From Heliomicrobium gestii (GTDB taxonomy: Bacteria > Bacillota > Desulfitobacteriia > Heliobacteriales > Heliobacteriaceae): a DNA stretch of 64,000 nucleotides. The number at the start of each line of letters is the position of its first letter. The first letter of the stretch is position 1. Below, piece by piece: positions 55,334 to 63,970 of this stretch. Location of the stretch: NCBI RefSeq assembly GCF_009877435.1, contig NZ_WXEX01000015.1:47401-111400 (forward strand). Reading direction: 5' to 3'. The position numbers and the translations under genes are program-made. A model generated the notes under the pieces. It made no database searches. It was given only the letters and a program-made list of their open reading frames with translations, and was not told the origin of the DNA.

Positions 55334-55365
55334 AAAAAAGAAAGACTGCCGATGACTCGACAGCC
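55334..55365 (-). terminator. Terminator after sigI-rsgI
   Basis: A 9-bp stem that pairs fully only as minus-strand RNA, with two G-U pairs (55344-55352 and 55357-55365), followed by TTTCTTTTTTG. Confidence 0.72.
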
Positions 55366-55395
55366 TTTTTGACATGGGAAACTCCGGTTATTTGG

Positions 55396-56856
55396 TTAAG
55401 AAGATCCAGAATGGGATGGCCCGGGTTGACGCAATGGCTCTGCTGGGGACTCGCTCGGCATTCCGATTGGATTCGCCGCATGCTTGTCATCTACCGGTGA
55501 GCCCGCTGCAGTCGATGGAGACGGTGGAGGAGGTGAAGGCGTTTCTGCGGGGACATCAGGAAGGGGAACCGTGCCCTCTTCTGTCGGTAAAGGCATGCTA
55601 ACCTTTGGGGGAGTCTGCGCGGGCTCGGTCGGCGGTGTTTCTTGATTGGACGGAATGGTTTCCCGATCGGAGGGAGGTTGCTGCGATGTGGGCTGGGCCT
55701 TTTCCTGGTGGGACGGCGGAACTTCGACTGGCTCATTCACCGCCCCGGTTTCCGCTCCTTGGGCAGCGGAAGGCGGTTGAGACGCCCCTGCCAATGGGGC
55801 TAATCCTCCTGCCGGTGACGAGGCCGGTTGCGCCGCGGCTTCGTGAAGGTCTTCCCGAATCTGGTCCTGATGTCTGGCTTCCTTGCCTGCAAGATCCTTT
55901 TTCTGAGCCGCTCCCTGGAGCACATCCAGCGGGTTTCCACCGGCAGCGCTGATCACCTTGGTGATGGAGGTCTTTTTCAAGTCTGCTACGCGCACCGCCA
56001 ACCCCCGGTCCAGCGCCTCCAGATATACGGCATACTTACCGACAGACAGTCCAAGTTGCTGGGCCTTCTTCCTCGCATCGGCTGTTGCCCGGACGACCTG
56101 CACCCGTTGGGGCGATGATTTTCCTTTCGACAACACCGTCAGCGCTGAATCGCGCAATCTCGCTTCCAGACGCTCCTCATCTGTCGAAGGGCGGTCCTCA
56201 CCGGCAACGGCGATGACGACAGCGTTATCGCGAGTCGGCGACAGGTAGCCTTGATGGACCGCTTCATCGGTGATCCGAGAAATGGCTTCCTCCGCATCCA
56301 ACCCCTTGAGCGTTTCCGCCGGAATCAGCTCTTTTCCGTCATCATTCAGCGGTCGGGCCTCGATGACCCGGTTTTTTTCATTTAAAGCAAGCTCAATCGA
56401 AGGGTTGATGTCCACCGAAACGAACCGAACGGCGAGGCCATCTGGCGCCGGCGCGTCGTCGGTCGCCAATTGCACCGTTCCCGCCTCACCGTCAGGGGCA
56501 GGTTTGTCGATGGGCTGTCCCCCTAACCCGCCGAATCCCGTCAGGTTGACCATGAGGAGCACCACCGCGGCCACAGCCGTCGTCATCCAGTGCCAAGGCG
56601 TGCTAGCCCACCGTCCCTTTGCCTGGGCCAGCGTCTTTTTCCCGCAAGTCAGGGAGATTTCATCGCCGATTTCCGGCTTGGGATAGGAAATGCGCTGGCG
56701 CCGGAACTCGCCGCTGGGGGTAAGAACGATGGCCTCCTCCCCCTCAATCTCCAGCACCACGCCGCGTTGATCCACTTGGCGGCCGACCTCCTGTCCGCAG
56801 GACCCATCAGGCGAGGGTGAACCGGGCGGACCTTTTCGTCCTTCGCCGGGAATCAC
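55396..56856 (-). CDS. rsgI: RsgI-type anti-sigma factor
   Basis: 486 residues. The N-terminal cytoplasmic RsgI domain (about 35-85) contains GVVLEIEGEEAIVLTPSGEF. A single membrane helix follows near 93-112, then the extracytoplasmic domain with VSVDINPSIELALNEKNRVI. The last 150 residues are Pro/Glu/Gln-rich and disordered-looking, without the carbohydrate-binding modules seen in some clostridial RsgI proteins. It starts at GTG 56856, overlapping the sigI stop (GTGA). It probably holds SigI inactive until a surface signal arrives. Confidence 0.88.
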   Translation of the reverse strand: MIPGEGRKGPPGSPSPDGSCGQEVGRQVDQRGVVLEIEGEEAIVLTPSGEFRRQRISYPKPEIGDEISLTCGKKTLAQAKGRWASTPWHWMTTAVAAVVLLMVNLTGFGGLGGQPIDKPAPDGEAGTVQLATDDAPAPDGLAVRFVSVDINPSIELALNEKNRVIEARPLNDDGKELIPAETLKGLDAEEAISRITDEAVHQGYLSPTRDNAVVIAVAGEDRPSTDEERLEARLRDSALTVLSKGKSSPQRVQVVRATADARKKAQQLGLSVGKYAVYLEALDRGLAVRVADLKKTSITKVISAAGGNPLDVLQGAAQKKDLAGKEARHQDQIREDLHEAAAQPASSPAGGLAPLAGASQPPSAAQGAETGAVNEPVEVPPSHQEKAQPTSQQPPSDRETIPSNQETPPTEPAQTPPKVSMPLPTEEGTVPLPDVPAETPSPPPPSPSTAAGSPVDDKHAANPIGMPSESPAEPLRQPGPSHSGSS

Positions 56857-57611
56857 TCCTTGTCAATGTAATCCTTTAAGTGTTCCAGATTTTCCATGAA
56901 AATAATGGCAACAGCGATGATGTATTTTCGCTGTCGCTCCAGGGTCTTTCGACTCACGTCGGCGTCCCGTTCCAGGTCTTTCAGCGGCAGTGATCCTTTT
57001 AGTTTCAGGTAATCACGATACTCGGGCCTTTCCGCGACACACCGGGCCACCTGGATGGCTCGCCTGCGGGCGTCCTCATGCTTTGGCGCCAGTTCCACCA
57101 GTTCGCTGAAACGGATGCCGTATTCCTGTAGCAGTTTGTTGTAATGGAGAATCTCGGTCCGGCGATCGTTCGCTTCCGATTCGGCCAAAAACGCCGCTGT
57201 CGCCTGTTTGATCTCCATCCGGTTGTTCCCTTCCTCCCCCGCTTCCTCCTCCGACTCATAGGTGAAGGCAGACAGGGGGATCTCCTTTTGGCTCCTCATC
57301 GACTTACGGAAATAGTCGATCAAGCGGCGACGGATCACCGTCTCGGCAAAGGACAAAAAGGAAACACCTTTCTCTTCCCGGTAGCTTGTGATTGCTTCGT
57401 TAAACGCAATCAAGGCGATGCTGGCCTCGTCATCACTGCCCATCCGGACATAGCGCCCGCTCGTTTGGGAGGTGACCCTCAGCACAAAGGGGGTGAACTT
57501 CCGGATCAAGGCATTGCGGGAACACTCGTCCCCCTCCCGAGCTCGAACAAGAAGGCTCTCAGGCTCCTGATTCCTCGATGCAAATACGCTGTTGCCAAAC
57601 AAGGATGCCAA
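56853..57611 (-). CDS. sigI: RNA polymerase sigma factor SigI
   Basis: 252 residues. The sigma region 2 core is DDEASIALIAFNEAITSYREEKGVSFLSFAETVIRRRLIDYFR, and a C-terminal helix-turn-helix is near RDADVSRKTLERQRKYI. SigI controls heat or cell-surface stress genes in bacilli and clostridia. The leader 57612-57673 has ACCCC followed 20 bases later by CGAA, then TATAAT; the first pair is reminiscent of SigI autoregulated promoters, but the spacing is unusual. Confidence 0.9.
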   Translation of the reverse strand: MASLFGNSVFASRNQEPESLLVRAREGDECSRNALIRKFTPFVLRVTSQTSGRYVRMGSDDEASIALIAFNEAITSYREEKGVSFLSFAETVIRRRLIDYFRKSMRSQKEIPLSAFTYESEEEAGEEGNNRMEIKQATAAFLAESEANDRRTEILHYNKLLQEYGIRFSELVELAPKHEDARRRAIQVARCVAERPEYRDYLKLKGSLPLKDLERDADVSRKTLERQRKYIIAVAIIFMENLEHLKDYIDKE

Positions 57612-57673
57612 GGTGTCACCTTCTTTATTATATTTGTTCGGGTCCAGGACAATTTTTCTAGGGGTAAATTATC

Positions 57674-57898
57674 CTATCGGCGAAAAAACAGGTTCAAGAG
57701 GATCGTCAACAGCAGGCTGATCAGGAGGCTGCTGGCCAGGGGAAAGTAAAAACTGAAATTCCCCTTCTGCCAGCTGATGTCGCCGGGCAGCTTCCCCAGT
57801 GAAACGAACTGGCTGAGCAGCCAGAACAAGCCACCCAACAGCAGCAGCCCGGCGCCGGCCACCATAAGCCATTTGCCGAAGGAGCCTCCGTCGATCAC
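57674..57898 (-). CDS. DUF2905 family small membrane protein
   Basis: 74 residues, two hydrophobic helices around the conserved LGKLPGDISW turn with FYFPLASSLLIS after it. GTG at 57898 overlaps the queH stop (GTGA). The function is unknown; the gene is commonly near ruvB/queA in related genomes. Confidence 0.88.
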   Translation of the reverse strand: MIDGGSFGKWLMVAGAGLLLLGGLFWLLSQFVSLGKLPGDISWQKGNFSFYFPLASSLLISLLLTILLNLFFRR

Positions 57899-58443
57899 GG
57901 CTTTGACCTCCCTTTGGCCTTGTAGTACCGATCCTTTTCACTATAGATGCAGCCGCAATAGGGCTGCCGATACAGTTCCAACTCCCGCGCTCGCTGCTGC
58001 CCTTCCCGGAAGCGAGGCCGAAAATCGACATAGAAAAAGGGCACCCCCGCCTCGCGTCCAGCCGCTTCACCGGCGCGACGCAAGGCCTCGTGGTCCTGGT
58101 AGGGGCTGATCAGCAAGGTCGTGCTGAAGCCTTCCATCCCTAGTTCCCTGGCCTTCTCAGCCGTTTTGCGCAGCCGCAGGTCGTAGCAGTGGGGGCAGCG
58201 ACCTGCCGGGTCGGCGGCCACCCGCCCCAAAAACGCCTCCAGCGCGTACTCTTCATCGACGATCAATGGCAGGTCAATGGAAGCCGCGTAGGCCTCCAGC
58301 GTCTCTTTGCGCCGGAGAAACTCCTTATAGGGGTGGATGTTTGGGTTATGGTAATAGGCAGTCACCTGATGGCCTTCCTCGCGCAGGAGATCAAAAGGGA
58401 CGATGCCGCAAGGGGCGCAGCAGGTGTGCAGGAGCAAATGCAT
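57895..58443 (-). CDS. queH: Epoxyqueuosine reductase QueH
   Basis: About 182 residues. Reduces epoxyqueuosine to queuosine with an Fe-S cluster, without cobalamin (QueG is the cobalamin enzyme). Cys pairs are LHTCCAPCG near the N-terminus, RCPHCYDLR, and YCGCIYSE near the C-terminus. ATG at 58443 has AGGTG 6 bases upstream; GTG at 58452 overlaps the end of ruvB. It completes the queuosine set with queA and tgt. Confidence 0.9.
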   Translation of the reverse strand: MHLLLHTCCAPCGIVPFDLLREEGHQVTAYYHNPNIHPYKEFLRRKETLEAYAASIDLPLIVDEEYALEAFLGRVAADPAGRCPHCYDLRLRKTAEKARELGMEGFSTTLLISPYQDHEALRRAGEAAGREAGVPFFYVDFRPRFREGQQRARELELYRQPYCGCIYSEKDRYYKAKGRSKP

Positions 58444-58452
58444 TCCGGTCAC

Positions 58453-59565
58453 CTACTCATCAAAGGATAGGGCAGCCTGTTCCGTTGCGGCCCTGGCGTT
58501 GGCGGAAAGGGCTTCGCCTGTTCCGACCGGCGACGCCGCCGAGCGCCCTTCCAAAAGCGCCATCAATCCCGCAGGGACAGGCAATCCCATATGCTCGCAG
58601 GCAGCCACGGTAGCCATCCGACCCCGAGGCGTCCGGTTCAAAAAACCGAGTTGCATCAGGTAGGGTTCGACCACGTCTTCGATGGTGTCGACAGACTCGC
58701 TGACCGAGGCGGCCAAGGTCTCCACACCGACAGGACCGCCGGCGAATTTCCGGATCAACGCCTCCAGCAGCCGCTGGTCGGTCGTATCGAGGCCGCGCGG
58801 ATCCACCTCCAGCCGCCGCAAGGCCTCCTGGGCCACCTCGGCCGTGACGACGCCGTCGGAAAGCACCTGGGCATAGTCACGGACCCGCTTCAACAGGCGG
58901 TTGGCAATACGGGGCGTCCCCCGCGAGCGAAGAGCGATCTCCCGGGCGCCGTCGGTCTCGACAGTGACGCCGAGGATCGAAGCGGCCCGGAGGATGATGA
59001 ACTCCAATTCATCGGGCCGGTAGTATTCCAGGCGATGAATGACGCCAAAACGGTCCCGCAGGGGCGATGTGAGCATCCCTGCGCGCGTTGTGGCGCCCAC
59101 GAGGGTAAACCGAGGCAGATCGATGCGGATCGACCGGGCCGCCGGTCCCTTGCCGATGACGATATCGAGACAGTAATCCTCCATAGCCGGGTAGAGCACT
59201 TCCTCCACCGCCCGGTTGAGGCGATGGATCTCATCGATAAAGAGGACATCCATCGGCTGCAGATTCGTCAGGATGGCTGCCAAGTCGCCCGGGCGTTCAA
59301 TGGCCGGTCCGGAGGTGACCCGCAGCTGCACGCCCAACTCCGTCGCGATGATCTGGGCCAACGTCGTCTTCCCCAAACCCGGCGGTCCATAGAGCAACAC
59401 ATGATCCAGCGGTTCGCGCCGGCCCAGCGCCGCTTGGATGAAGACCGTCAGATTTTCTTTCAACTTGTCCTGACCGATGTATTCGCGCAGCGTCCGCGGA
59501 CGCAGGCTCCACTCGGCCTCGCGATCCTCAGGCCGAGTGGCCGAGGTCATCATCCGTTCATCCAT
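58453..59565 (-). CDS. ruvB: Holliday junction branch-migration helicase RuvB
   Basis: 370 residues. AAA+ motor with Walker [13 protein letters not shown] and Walker [10 protein letters not shown]. Sensor 1 is GATTRAG, and the C-terminal winged helix contains [11 protein letters not shown]. The C-terminal tail is about 25 residues longer than usual. Follows ruvA by 13 bases. Confidence 0.96.
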   Translation of the reverse strand: MDERMMTSATRPEDREAEWSLRPRTLREYIGQDKLKENLTVFIQAALGRREPLDHVLLYGPPGLGKTTLAQIIATELGVQLRVTSGPAIERPGDLAAILTNLQPMDVLFIDEIHRLNRAVEEVLYPAMEDYCLDIVIGKGPAARSIRIDLPRFTLVGATTRAGMLTSPLRDRFGVIHRLEYYRPDELEFIILRAASILGVTVETDGAREIALRSRGTPRIANRLLKRVRDYAQVLSDGVVTAEVAQEALRRLEVDPRGLDTTDQRLLEALIRKFAGGPVGVETLAASVSESVDTIEDVVEPYLMQLGFLNRTPRGRMATVAACEHMGLPVPAGLMALLEGRSAASPVGTGEALSANARAATEQAALSFDE

Positions 59566-59578
59566 CTGACGTCACCCC

Positions 59579-60397
59579 TTACTGCGACCCGAGAAACCGG
59601 AGCGCACCCTTGATCCATGCCTCCACGTCGCCATCAGGCGATACATGGGCCGCCGCATCGACGAGCGCATCTCTGGCTTCATTGGCCGAGTATCCCAGCA
59701 CCTGCAAGGCCGAGAAGGCCTCGTCGCGGGGGAGTGTCTTCCACATACGACCTGCATCGACAGCGGTCGCTTTTTTCCGTCTGCGCGCCGGTTGCTCTGC
59801 CGGTTCGGGGGAATGACGGTCCTGCGATTCATCCTTGGTTGCCGCTTCTCCCTGAGCGTCATTTCCTGGGGAAGGGTCTGGCGAAAGACGAGTTTGGGCC
59901 AACGTATCTTCCTGGGGAAGATCGTTTTCGCTGTTGTCGCTGCTCAATCCGACAGGCTGGGCCAATCCCAGCACCGGCACGACGCGAAGGCCCTGCTTGA
60001 GCAGCTTGTCCCGCAATTCGATCACCAGGCGTTGGGCCGTTTTGCGCCCAATGCCCGGAATCCGCGTCAAGGCGAGCACATCTTCGGCGATGATCGCCCG
60101 CTGCACCTCCATGGCGGAATAGGCAGAAAGAATCCCCAAGCCAACTTTGGGACCGACGCCGCTGACCTCCAAGAGGAGGCGGAAGAATTCTAAATCCTCC
60201 TCCTTGATAAAGCCAAAGAGGCTGACCTGATCCTCCCGTGTATGGTAATAGGTATGGATCAATACCTCCCGGCCTACCCGGGGCAGCGACGCCAGCATCG
60301 TCGCCGGCACAAAGACACGGTAACCGACGCCCGAGACGTCGACGAGCAGGCAATCATCACCGACACCGGCGAGACGGCCCCGTAAAAAAGCGATCAT
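59579..60397 (-). CDS. ruvA: Holliday junction protein RuvA with long linker
   Basis: 272 residues against about 200 for the family. The OB-fold N-domain (MIAFLRGRLAGVGDD) and the helix-hairpin-helix domain (VSGVGPKVGLGILS, IPGIGRKTAQRLVIEL) are normal, as is the C-terminal RuvB-binding domain (AFSALQVLGYSANEARDALVDA). The extra length is an acidic, Ser/Pro-rich linker between domains II and III (about residues 147-215). Overlaps ruvC by 4 bases (ATGA). Confidence 0.95.
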   Translation of the reverse strand: MIAFLRGRLAGVGDDCLLVDVSGVGYRVFVPATMLASLPRVGREVLIHTYYHTREDQVSLFGFIKEEDLEFFRLLLEVSGVGPKVGLGILSAYSAMEVQRAIIAEDVLALTRIPGIGRKTAQRLVIELRDKLLKQGLRVVPVLGLAQPVGLSSDNSENDLPQEDTLAQTRLSPDPSPGNDAQGEAATKDESQDRHSPEPAEQPARRRKKATAVDAGRMWKTLPRDEAFSALQVLGYSANEARDALVDAAAHVSPDGDVEAWIKGALRFLGSQ

Positions 60398-60882
60398 CGA
60401 CAGGCCACCCCCCAGGTCAGGCTATGGGCGCAACAGATGGCTACGGCCAGCGCATCGGCCACATCGTCCGGCTTCGGAATCTCGTCCAATGCCAACAAGA
60501 CGCGCACCATCTGCTGGACCTGTTGTTTTTCCGCCCGTCCATAGCCGACAACGGCTTGTTTCACCTGGGACGGCTTGTATTCATGGACAGAGAGACCAGC
60601 CCGGGCCGCCGCCAGCAGCACGACGCCCCGGGCTTGGGCTACCGTGATCGCCGTGGTGACATTGCGATTGAAGAATAACTCCTCCACGCCGATATGGCTT
60701 GGGTTATAGGTGGCGATGATCGCCTCCAAATCGGTGAAAATCGTATGCAGCCGGGAAGCCTGGGATGTGTGGGCCGGTGTGCGCACAGCGCCGTAAGCAA
60801 GGGCAGAGAGCCGGTTGCCTTGCGCTTCAATCAAACCGTATCCGCAAATGGCCGTTCCCGGGTCGATCCCCAGGATTACCAA
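60394..60882 (-). CDS. ruvC: Holliday junction endonuclease RuvC
   Basis: 162 residues. The four acidic active-site residues are visible: Asp in GIDPGT, Glu in GVEELFF, and the C-terminal pair in KPDDVADALAVAI. The start is TTG at 60882 with GGGAGG 7 bases upstream. Confidence 0.95.
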   Translation of the reverse strand: MVILGIDPGTAICGYGLIEAQGNRLSALAYGAVRTPAHTSQASRLHTIFTDLEAIIATYNPSHIGVEELFFNRNVTTAITVAQARGVVLLAAARAGLSVHEYKPSQVKQAVVGYGRAEKQQVQQMVRVLLALDEIPKPDDVADALAVAICCAHSLTWGVACR

Positions 60883-60909
60883 CCCGCCACCTCCCTGATT
60901 CGATACAAT

Positions 60910-61560
60910 TTAAGGTTTTCGACGTCCTTCGCTTGATTCCTTTTCTTTATGACTGTTAGATCCGTCCACGCCATCCATAAGCAGGGAGAGCTCGTCCAGC
61001 GTCATTCCATCCAGCCATCCCCGTTGCGCCAACTGATACACCGGCGCAGGCAACCGTTCAGCCGGCAGATGGGTCAACCGATCGATCCCGCCAAAACAAC
61101 CGGGAGGACCGACGATGACCGCCACCACCCCGTTGACAACACCCAGGTGCCGTTTGGCGGCATCGTCAGGACAAAGGCCTTCACAACTTCGCAGCAGCCG
61201 GATCTGACCAGGGCTCAGTTCCCAATGCCAGTTGTCCCCTTCTGGATACCGCTGCAACAATTCGCGGAAAAGACGGCCTGTCCAGTCATCGGGTCGATCC
61301 AGATTTTCTACTGTTTTATGGCCACAGATGTGATAATTTTTTTCAATCGTGATCACAACGCCCGGCGCGATCGGTCGATCGAGCATGTCCTTTCCGTACC
61401 GGGAAGCCCAAGAGCCATCATTTTTGACGACCATCAAATCATAGGCGAAAACCGACAGGACCGTCAAGCTGAAGGAGACGATAAAAAGCAGTAAAAGGGC
61501 GGGGCGAAAGGGCGACCAATCCGCAGCAGGCTGAGACCGGCGTTTTAAAATGAGTGACAC
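60910..61560 (-). CDS. BofC-like forespore signalling protein
   Basis: About 216 residues. One N-terminal membrane helix (LLLLFIVSFSLTVLSVFAY) is followed by an extracytoplasmic part. Residues of about 130-190 match the BofC C-terminal domain ([17 protein letters not shown], then IDRLTHLPAERLPAPVYQLAQRG). In Bacillus BofC restrains SpoIVB in the intermembrane space of the forespore. GTG at 61560 has GAGG 8 bases upstream; the open frame reaches 61581. Lies just upstream of ruvC, as in other spore formers. Confidence 0.75.
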   Translation of the reverse strand: MSLILKRRSQPAADWSPFRPALLLLFIVSFSLTVLSVFAYDLMVVKNDGSWASRYGKDMLDRPIAPGVVITIEKNYHICGHKTVENLDRPDDWTGRLFRELLQRYPEGDNWHWELSPGQIRLLRSCEGLCPDDAAKRHLGVVNGVVAVIVGPPGCFGGIDRLTHLPAERLPAPVYQLAQRGWLDGMTLDELSLLMDGVDGSNSHKEKESSEGRRKP

Positions 61561-61700
61561 TGCCAAAACCTCATTTCCCAATCAGTCAGAAACTTCTACT
61601 GATTTCATGTAAAAATTTTTCTTTTACTCAGTAGATATTCTTGCCAACAGGAAATACTGAGATTCATTCGAAGGTTTTTCGAACAAAAAAACGGTTTTCC

Positions 61701-61729
61701 TTGACTTCCCCTCTATTTTTTTATATATT
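61701..61729 (+). promoter_or_regulatory. Promoter of the Lrp/AsnC gene
   Basis: TTGACT (61701-61706), 17-base spacer, TATATT (61724-61729). The start site falls near 61736, which rules out ATG 61738 as the translation start. Confidence 0.75.
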
Positions 61730-61773
61730 CTTATCAAATGGTTGGTGGTTTTAGGCAAGGAGGCCAAAAATTT

Positions 61774-62244
61774 ATGTATGATGCCGTAGATTGCCGAATA
61801 CTTCAGCACCTCCAACGTAACGGACGAGTAACGCAGACCGAACTGGCATCGCTCGTCGGCCTCTCGTCTCCCGCCGTTGCAGAACGGATCAAAAAGTTGG
61901 AGGAAAAAGGGGTTATTCAGGGTTTTCAGGCTCGCCTGAATCCGAAGGCCCTGGATCTGGGTCTGACCGCTTTCATCTCACTACGGCTGGACCACCCGAA
62001 CTCGTACCAGCGCTTTGTTGAACAGATTGTAGAATGCCCTTACATACTGGAGTGCCATCGCGTCACCGGTGAAGATGGTTTTCTGTTAAAAATTCGCGTC
62101 AAAGATACGCTGGAACTCGAACAAATCTTGACGACGCAGATCCTTTCGTTGCCCGGTGTTAGCCATACACGCACCTCCATTGCGCTAGCCACCCCCAAAG
62201 AGGAAACCGTATTGCCTCTTCCAACGGAAGAACAATCGGCCTAA
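61774..62244 (+). CDS. Lrp/AsnC family transcriptional regulator
   Basis: 156 residues. The N-terminal helix-turn-helix (RILQHLQRNGRVTQTELASLVGLSSPAVAERIKKLEEKG) and the C-terminal RAM ligand domain (VECPYILECHRVTGEDGFLLKIR) are complete. ATG at 61774 follows AAGGAGG by 10 bases. It stands alone, divergent from bofC-ruv, so its targets are not evident; amino-acid metabolism is usual for the family. Confidence 0.93.
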   Translation: MYDAVDCRILQHLQRNGRVTQTELASLVGLSSPAVAERIKKLEEKGVIQGFQARLNPKALDLGLTAFISLRLDHPNSYQRFVEQIVECPYILECHRVTGEDGFLLKIRVKDTLELEQILTTQILSLPGVSHTRTSIALATPKEETVLPLPTEEQSA

Positions 62245-62263
62245 GCAACCAAATAAATGCACG

Positions 62264-62298
62264 AAAAAGGAGCCCCTTGTCAGGGACTCCTTTTCTTA
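62264..62298 (+). terminator. Terminator after the Lrp/AsnC gene
   Basis: Stem AAAAGGAG-CCCC / GGGA-CTCCTTTT (62265-62276 and 62283-62294) with a T-rich tail on the plus strand; also usable by yebC transcripts from the other side. Confidence 0.8.
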
Positions 62299-62351
62299 TT
62301 CTCATCATGTTGAATCGTTTCACCCGGTGTGAAAGTATCCGATTTGTAGAA

Positions 62352-63119
62352 CTATCCGATTTGATCCATCATATCGTCATCGATATCAAAATTAGCGTAG
62401 GCGTTTTGCACATCATCATGGTCTTCAAGCGCATCCATCAGCTTGATCAGTTTGGCGGCTACCTCTTTGTCGGTTACCTCCATGGTGTTTTGAGGAACGA
62501 GAGTCGACTCTGCCGACAAAAGGGCATAACCAGCATCGACCAGAGCTTGACGGACTGTTTCCAGTTCCTCGGGCAGTGTGTATACCTCGGCTTCGTCTTC
62601 TTCCATAGCGATATCAAGGGCGCCCGAGTCCAGTGCCACCAGCATCAATTCATCTTCTTCGACCGCTTTTCCGCTGGCTTCCGGAGAGGCGTCCAGACGG
62701 ATGACCCCTTTCGGTTCGAAGATCCAGGACACGCAGCCGGTTTCACCGAGGTTACCGCCGCTTTTGGAGAAGAGGTGACGGATCTCGCCAGCGGTACGGT
62801 TGCGATTATCTGTCATCGCTTCAATCATGATGGCCACGCCGCCAGGCCCATATCCTTCATAGGTCAGTTCTTCGTAATTGGTCCCTTCAGCACCGCCGGC
62901 GCCCCGCTGGATCGCCCGTTGGATGTTGTCGTTGGGCATGTTGTTTTCTTTGGCTTTTTGGATAGCAATTTTTAATCGGAAGTTGCTGTTCGGATCAGCG
63001 CCGCCCTGGCGCGCCGCCACGATCAATTCACGGCCGACTTTGGTAAAGACTTTGCCTTTCTGCGCGTCTACTTTCGCTTTCTTGTGTTTAATGTTCGCCC
63101 ATTTCGAATGTCCAGACAT
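62352..63119 (-). CDS. yebC: YebC/PmpR family regulatory protein
   Basis: 255 residues. [20 protein letters not shown] at the N-terminus and ERAIQ-type segment [13 protein letters not shown] are diagnostic. Annotated as a transcription factor; recent work links the family to translation of polyproline stretches. ATG at 63119 has AGGAGG. It lies downstream of DUF3842 and cooT, 15 bases from the latter. Confidence 0.95.
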   Translation of the reverse strand: MSGHSKWANIKHKKAKVDAQKGKVFTKVGRELIVAARQGGADPNSNFRLKIAIQKAKENNMPNDNIQRAIQRGAGGAEGTNYEELTYEGYGPGGVAIMIEAMTDNRNRTAGEIRHLFSKSGGNLGETGCVSWIFEPKGVIRLDASPEASGKAVEEDELMLVALDSGALDIAMEEDEAEVYTLPEELETVRQALVDAGYALLSAESTLVPQNTMEVTDKEVAAKLIKLMDALEDHDDVQNAYANFDIDDDMMDQIG

Positions 63120-63134
63120 ATGACTATCTTCCTC

Positions 63135-63323
63135 CTACAGGTCTTCAAGAATAATTTTGTGATCGACCAGCGCCAGCTCGAGGATGCGCGCCTTGATCGT
63201 CTTTTGCTGGCCAAAAATATTGATCATCGATACCTGACCGGGTTCTGGAACCAGTTTATCGACCGACTCAAGGATCAACTGATCTTGTCCGTCTCTGCGG
63301 ATATACACATTCGCCTCACACAT
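63135..63323 (-). CDS. CooT-family small nickel-binding protein
   Basis: 62 residues. The N-terminus MCEANVYI carries the Cys used for nickel binding in CooT, and the family pattern continues through ESVDKLVPEPG, LALVDHKIILE. CooT assists nickel insertion into CO dehydrogenase in Rhodospirillum; the role in this organism is unknown. Overlaps the DUF3842 gene by 8 bases. Confidence 0.85.
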   Translation of the reverse strand: MCEANVYIRRDGQDQLILESVDKLVPEPGQVSMINIFGQQKTIKARILELALVDHKIILEDL

Positions 63324-63741
63324 GACGCTCCTCCTCGACGAGTTCTTTGATCCGGCGAACCAAGGCCTGCACCTGATGGGGCAATGGCTCCGACTTTGCC
63401 CCGGCGATTTCTATGCGACTTCTATTTAAAGGAATCATGATTTTTTTCGCCTTCGCTCTGCCGACCGCTTCTGCCATCGCAGGGGTCAATTCACCCAGCA
63501 TGCTATGGGCCATCACGATGGCCACAGATCCTGCGATGATGTCCACCTCGGGCAGATTCTGCACCATCGCGTTCTCACCAGTAGCGCCGTCATTCGCGCC
63601 TGCCTTTAACATGGCAGCCGTCGCCATCGCATTGGTGCCCAACGCCAGTATATCGATATCATCGGGCAATTCCTGCCGGATCCGTTCGACAATATGCCTG
63701 CCAATGCCCCCGCCTTGTCCGTCTATCACCGCAATTCGCAT
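63316..63741 (-). CDS. DUF3842 family protein
   Basis: 141 residues with a Rossmann-like start (IAVIDGQGGGIGRHIVERI) and the conserved ALGTNAMATAAMLKAGA and GENA segments. The function is unknown. Translational overlap with the CooT-like gene suggests they work together, perhaps in metal-cofactor handling. Confidence 0.85.
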   Translation of the reverse strand: MRIAVIDGQGGGIGRHIVERIRQELPDDIDILALGTNAMATAAMLKAGANDGATGENAMVQNLPEVDIIAGSVAIVMAHSMLGELTPAMAEAVGRAKAKKIMIPLNRSRIEIAGAKSEPLPHQVQALVRRIKELVEEERHV

Positions 63742-63823
63742 GGAACCACACTCCGACGTTGTCTTGCTCTCAAATCCTATGCCTGACGGTTTATGTTCTA
63801 TCCTTGATCTCGGTTCGCATCAT

Positions 63824-63853
63824 ATTTTACCTTGGCGCCTCGGGACGAAACAA
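63824..63853 (-). promoter_or_regulatory. Candidate promoter of the DUF3842-cooT-yebC operon
   Basis: TTGTTT (63848-63853), 18-base spacer, TAAAAT (63824-63829) on the minus strand. Confidence 0.45.
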
Positions 63854-63930
63854 GCCCAATCAGCATCGTAAAAAAGGGATTTATTGATACTTTACAACTT
63901 GAAAAGACAATGCCACTTCAGGAGCATTGA

Positions 63931-63960
63931 AAAACGCCTTCAGGATGTTCCTGAAGGCGT
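63931..63960 (-). terminator. Terminator after the tRNA gene
   Basis: A perfect 12-bp stem ACGCCTTCAGGA / TCCTGAAGGCGT (63934-63945 and 63949-63960) with a T-run on the minus strand. Confidence 0.88.
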
Positions 63961-63970
63961 CATAACTTCT

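Noticed and set aside
61624..61815. 63-codon minus-strand frame overlapping the Lrp gene start
   Set aside because: It covers the Lrp promoter region, has no ribosome site and no similarity to a known family.
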